DNA of 64,000 nt from the NCBI RefSeq assembly GCF_900101905.1, contig NZ_FNAJ01000018.1, forward strand, positions 1 through 64,000. The letters run 5' to 3'. Positions 44,901 to 50,900 of the stretch are shown here, piece by piece. The notes beneath the pieces are model-generated. The model did no database searches, was not told the origin of the DNA, and saw nothing but the letters and a program-made list of their open reading frames with translations. Source of the stretch: Myxococcus virescens. GTDB lineage: Bacteria; Myxococcota; Myxococcia; Myxococcales; Myxococcaceae. The translations under genes were made by a program, and so were the position numbers. Positions within the stretch are counted from its first letter, which is position 1; each line of letters starts with the position of its first letter.

Positions 44901-47900
44901 AGTCGGCGGCTGATCCTCGACCACCGGGAGGCGCACCACCTGGCTCCGGACTTCGTGGTCGAACGAGTCCCGAGCCACCGCCTGGAGCTCAACGGCTTCG
45001 ACACCCTCCGGAACAGGAACCATGAACACGTAGGGCGGTGCCCGCAGCACCAGATCCAGCATCACGCCATTGACCCGCAGCGCGACGCTGGTGACCGCCA
45101 CATCGTCCTCGGCGGAGACCGTCACCGGGATGGTGCTGTGCTCCACGACCGGACTGCCATCCACCGGAGAGAGCAGCGACACCGCAGGCGCACGATCTCG
45201 GACGACATCGACCAACTGGAGTGCGAGCTCGTTCTCATTGTCTTTACCGGCGGAGTCCCTAACGCGAACCGCGATCAGGTACGGAGCGGAGTCCCCCGCC
45301 CCCAGTTCGTTCAACCGAGGCACGGTGAACTCAGCACGCACCACCGGGCTGGAGTATGAGTAGCCGTCCCTCTCGCCTCCCGAGTCGGTGGAGAAACCAC
45401 CGGCGCTCCGGATGACACGAAGCTGACCCAACGTGGGACCCACGAGGATTTCGAGCTCCTCGATGAAGACGTTGTCGACGCCGACCGCCTCAACGATGAC
45501 CGCGCTTCCCTCCACCAGGTCCTGTCCGAGCGAAGGCCGGAGAATGATGGCGGAGGGATGCACCTGATCAGGAACGACCTGGGCGACTTGCTCCGTCCAG
45601 GTGTCATGGCCTTCCAGATCCGTGGCCACCGCCCTGATGGTGATCTCAGTGCGCTCACGCGTGGGATCCAATGTCACGAATCCCGGGGGAATCAGGATGC
45701 TGCCCCGGAACTCCTTGACCCGTGACAGGTCCGCCTGGAACGACGGCGGCAAATGCTTGATGGCGTCCCTGAGCGCCGGGTCATGAGCCTGGGGCAAACT
45801 GTTCGGCGTCCCATCTGCTGCCCCCGCGCTGATGGCCCTCGCTTCGATACGGGATACGATCAGCGCCAGTCGACCGTTGACGAAATACTCGACCTTGGCC
45901 ACGCCCGTGTCATCGGCGGCCACCGACGACAGCACCATGCCGATGCTCCCCTCGGTCAGGGTTGCGCCGGGGGTGGGACTCGCAATGGCCAGCGCTGGCG
46001 CCTGCGGCTTCTGCCCCTCGACAACCAACCTCAGCGACTGCTGAGCGCCAAGAGTGTCGGTCACCGTGACATGCAGCACCGACGGTGCTCCGTTGGCTTC
46101 GACCGGTGGCGTGAGCTTGACGGTGAGGCTGAATTCCCTTGGGACCTGAGGGAGGTCCTCGGAAATCAGCTCCGTCCCTGCGTACTCCACCTGCATGTGC
46201 GTCAGCCCGACGTCATCCTTCGCGCGCACCACCACCGAATGCTGTACGCCCTGAAGCAGCCGGACGTAGCCACTGCGCAGCTCCGTGGCGGAGACGAAGT
46301 GCTGACCACTTCCCGGGAGGTCATACCAGAGCCGATCCAGGGCGACCTGGGGCGCGCTGTCGTCATGAACCTCCAGGTAGACCGGCTGCGACACGGACGC
46401 ATTGCCTGCCGGGTCCACGGCAATGGCCGTGAGCATGACGGGGATGCCTGACGTCGGAGCCGGAATGGAGAGTGGGAAGTCGACCTCCGAGGATACCCGG
46501 CCCTCTCGCGCTCCTCTCAGGACGCCATCCACCAGCAGCTCGACCCGTTGGACCGCCACCTCGTCACGGGTCTGGACACGAACCGTGAAAGGCATGCCGG
46601 CCACCACGGTATCTTCTGAGGTGGGCTGGGTGATTCGGACCGTGGGCGCCTGGGTGTCAGGCAGTGCGGCGACGTTCTGACTTTGGAGTGTCAGCGCGCC
46701 TGCAAGGTCACGAACCGCGGCCGTGAGCTCCAGTGGGCTGGGGGACCAGGCCGAGGGCAGGCGGTAGTCGGTTCTTGCAACGGTTGGCCGGCCAGGCGGC
46801 ACGGTCATCGTCCACGGCTGCACCGTCAGCCGTTCACCCGCCGCGGTCGCCCGGACCTGGACGAATTGGCTTTCGTAGTGCACGCCCACGTCCGAAATCG
46901 CCGAGGCCGTATTCGTTCCCGCCTGCGGGAGGAACGACACCCGGACATCCTCCACGAGGATGCCAGAGGGGAAGGTCAGGTTCGCCTGGTGCGGTGCCTC
47001 GCTCAAATCCACCCGGCGCACGCCTCCAGGGTGCCTGGCCAGGAAGGATTGAACGTTGGGGCTCGTCTCCATCCCGGGAGTCACGGTGAACCGGTAGTGG
47101 ACCTCGGCCTGGAGACCAGGGGCTGCGTCGGGATCCACGCTCAGGATGAGCCGCTGGGGATCTCCCTCCACGGTGCCCTTTACCGGTGCGCTGACCTCCA
47201 GCGCGGTGGGGCCCGCATCAACCGCGAACGACTGGTCCTGACCGAACGCCAGGCGAATGGCCGATCCGTAGGCGACGCCCGTCGCGCCAGGGGTTGGCAG
47301 CAGGAACTGGCCATCGCTGCTGAAATTCGCGGGTGGGCGCGTCGTCGCAAGCAACCATGCCGCACCAATGCCTGTGTCCTCCTCGACATCCACCTGGACG
47401 GCCTGCACCGCCTCCTCGATCAGCCCGCCCCCACTCGAGGGTTGCACCCAACGAACCACCGCCGGTACGTCCGCCACCAGCTCGCACGTCACGCTGGCAT
47501 GGGTGGTACGGCCCGCGGCATCGGTTGCATGGGCCTTGGCGGTGTAGCTGCGGGAACCAAATGTACCCAGCGCAGGCAAGGTCAGCTGCCAGCTCCGGGT
47601 GGCGGACGGCCCGGGAGCGAAGGGCTCCACGTCGAGCGGCTTGTCGTCGACTTCCGCGACAAGCGTCTGGAGGGTCCCATCATCCGTCACATCAAGCTGG
47701 AGCCTGACCTGAGAGCCAGCCACGCAGGACTTGTCGGATGGCGTCCCGTGGAACTTCAGCGAAACGCGGGGTGGCTCCGTGTCTTGCGCCTGGACGATGT
47801 CGAGCTCCAGGTCCGACGTCGGCGTAGCGTTGCCCGCTGGGTCGAAAACCCTCGCCCGGAGCGTGTAGCGGCCCTGTTCAATCCCCTGGAGCTTGAGCGT

Positions 47901-50900
47901 GCCCTCGAAACTCGAGAAGAAGCGCCGGCTGGTGATGATTTCCCCTGGGGCCAGGGGATTGGGGACGCGGGTTTCCTCATATCGGCTGTCCTTGGCGGAG
48001 AGGATGGCGTCCGCGTTGGGAATGGGCACCGCCGTCCCCGCTTGCGTCACCAGTTCCACGTCGACCCGAGCCACTCGGACGTCGTCCTCTACGGCGACAC
48101 GCATCCCGAGCGCGCCGTTGACCCGGACTGAAAGAGGGCCGCCCGTGCTCGGCGGCGCGGGCGCCAGCAACTGAGCAGTGGGTGCCTCGGTATCCGGGCG
48201 AATCGTGAGGTGGACTTCGGCCTTGCCCGCCTGCCCTCCCGTGTCCCGGGCCTCCACACCCACTGAGGGAGGCGCACCCTTGCTGATGATGGGAGCCCAC
48301 ACGGTGAAGAATTGCTGGGCACTGAGTGGTATCACCGGCCCTGTCTCGGGCAGCGTGCCCTGCCGTTGGCCACCGGAGAGCCCCACCATGCCGACGATGC
48401 CGTCGTCGTCTCCCAGGGTGGCGACGATTCGCACGTCTTCACCCTCCTTGTAGGGGGTACCCGCCGCGGGTGACGTCAGCGTCACCACGGGAGGCAGATC
48501 CTCGACTACGGCCACGTCGAGCTCCCGCTCCGCGACAAGTCCGGATGAGTCCGTCGCCACGGCACGAAGCCGCAACTTCTGGCCTGCAGGCGTTGCAACT
48601 GCGGGGATTGACCAGCTGAACACCTGGAACAAGCCGTCCGTGTCCGCCTGAGTCAGAGCCCCCAGGCTCTCGGGCGCGAACAACTCCACCTTCGCGATTC
48701 TCACGTCGTCGGAGGCGGCGACATCCACCTGTAGCGGCCGTCCCGTGAACACGGGCGCACCGGGGAGCGGTGCGCGGAACGTCACCATGGGCTTGCGGGT
48801 GTCCTCCACAACCGTGAGGAACTTCTCAGCGGTCGTCACGCGGTCGGGGACACGGTCACGCGCACGCGCCTCCATCCGCACGATGCCCGGCGTGCTCTTT
48901 GCGTCGAACGAGAAGCGGTACGGCGCGACGTTGTCGGTGCCCAGCGACAGACCGTCGACCAACAGCTCCACCGACGTCACCCCCACGTCATCCGAGGCGA
49001 GCAACTCCACGTGGACCATGGTGCCCGCAGTGGCCTCGGTGGGGGTGGTAAGCGCGAACGACACGCTCGGAGGCTCATCATCCTTGGTGTGGAGCTCCAC
49101 CGGTGGCGAAACGCCGACATTGTTCGACGTGTCATACGCCTTGGCCACCAAGGTGAGCTGGGTCGCCCCCTGCAGCTGCGCTTCCGTGAGCACCGTGTGG
49201 GTCACGAACGATCCACGCACACTTCCGTTCGTTCCAGGTGCGTTGTCCGTGAAGATGACGTTGCCGTTCAGGAGGATTTCCACCTTGGACACGGCGACGT
49301 CATCCAGGCCCGCCACGGTGGCCAGCACGTCACTCGTCCTGGGGACGGAAGTCCCATCCTTCGGAACGACGAAGGACACGGCCGGAGGCTTGGTGTCCGG
49401 AACAGCGAAGATCTTCACCTCGGTCCGAGTCGTGTTCCCAGCGGCATCTCGCGCTTCGGCGATCAGCGTCACCTCCGTCGATTCAACCACCGGGGGCAAC
49501 GTGTAGAACGCTTCGAATGGCGCGACGGAGGCCCTGCCGAAGACGGAGTCCCCCGCCATCCAACGAACCTCGACGGGGTCCTCGGTGTCATCCACCACGA
49601 GCGCAGTCAGGCGGACCCGACTGCCCCCCACCATCGTGGTGGACGCCAAAGGGCTCAGAATGGAGATTTGCGGCGGCGCATTCGCCTTGGCCGTGACGGT
49701 AAAGAGCCGGGAGACGATTTGGCCCGCGCTGTCCGTTGCCGTCAGCTCGAGCCGACGAGCACGCCCCACGTCCGCGGTGGTCGGCGTCCAGGCCAGACTG
49801 AAGCGCTCGCTCCCCAAGGGGGACCCTCCGGCCCCGCCGCGTGCGATTCGCACAGCATCCACCGTGGTTCCATCCACGGTGAGTGACAGCTGGGTACCGA
49901 AGGCCAGCGCATCGTCGCTCACGGTGCCCGTCACCCGGAACGGCGCCCCCGCGACGGCGTTGACGGTGGCGCTACGAGGCTGGTCCACATTCAGCAGCGG
50001 CGGCGCGTCGGCGACAACGCGCACCAGCAGCGTGTCGGATCGAACCAGGGCGCCGCCTCGATCGAGTGCCTCCACTCGAAAGGCCAGACTCGTCCCTGCC
50101 GTCCCATTCCGCGGCGTGAAGGTGAGCTCCCAGAGAGGAACCGGGATGACGTCCCCGCTCGTGGGGTGCTTACGAACCTCGACGCGAGGGAGGTCCACCG
50201 AGCCCGCGAAGACGTCGTCGACGTAATACCGAACGAGCTGGAAATCTTCCGTCGACAGTCCCCCACCCGCCCACGATCCGCTGGTGACGCGCAGAACCTG
50301 AGGCAGGCCCTGGACCAGCAGTGCGCCAGGCGCGGGCAACTCGATGACGACGGGCTGGGTGCTGGGCGCGGGAACTCCGGCCACACGCACCTTCACCGCG
50401 GTGGCCTCGGTACGCTGACCACTGCTATCGACAACGGCCGCAGACAGGGTCAGCGTCGCACCGCCATAGGGGGGCGCCTGGATGCGCATCGAATACGGCG
50501 CTTCGGTATCCCGCCCCGCCGGAGCGCCGTTGATCAGGAACTCGACGTAAGACACGGCAATGTCGTCCGTCGCGGTCGCATGGAAGTCGAAGGAGGTGCC
50601 CGCCGTCACCGTGGAGGGGGCCGCCACACGAACCGTGGGCATACCGTCGCGCACGGTCACATCGAGGAACGTATTGAAGGCATCATGCACCGCGCGAATC
50701 CGCGCGACGCCAGGGCGCAGCCCGGTCACCTTGCCATCCCGTCCTACCGCGGCCACATCGGGCGATTCGGAGCTCCACGTCGTACCGAGCACCCCGGCCG
50801 TGAGGTCGACACGACGCTCGCCCGAAGGCGCCGCCGCATCTGACAGGATTCCCTCTAGACGCAACGTCAGCGTCCCGCCGACGCGTTCCACCCTGGGCTG

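Noticed and set aside
30250-50620. CRISPR or satellite-like DNA repeats suggested by the repetitive protein
   Set aside because: Repetition is at the protein-fold level only. I saw no regularly spaced identical DNA repeats.
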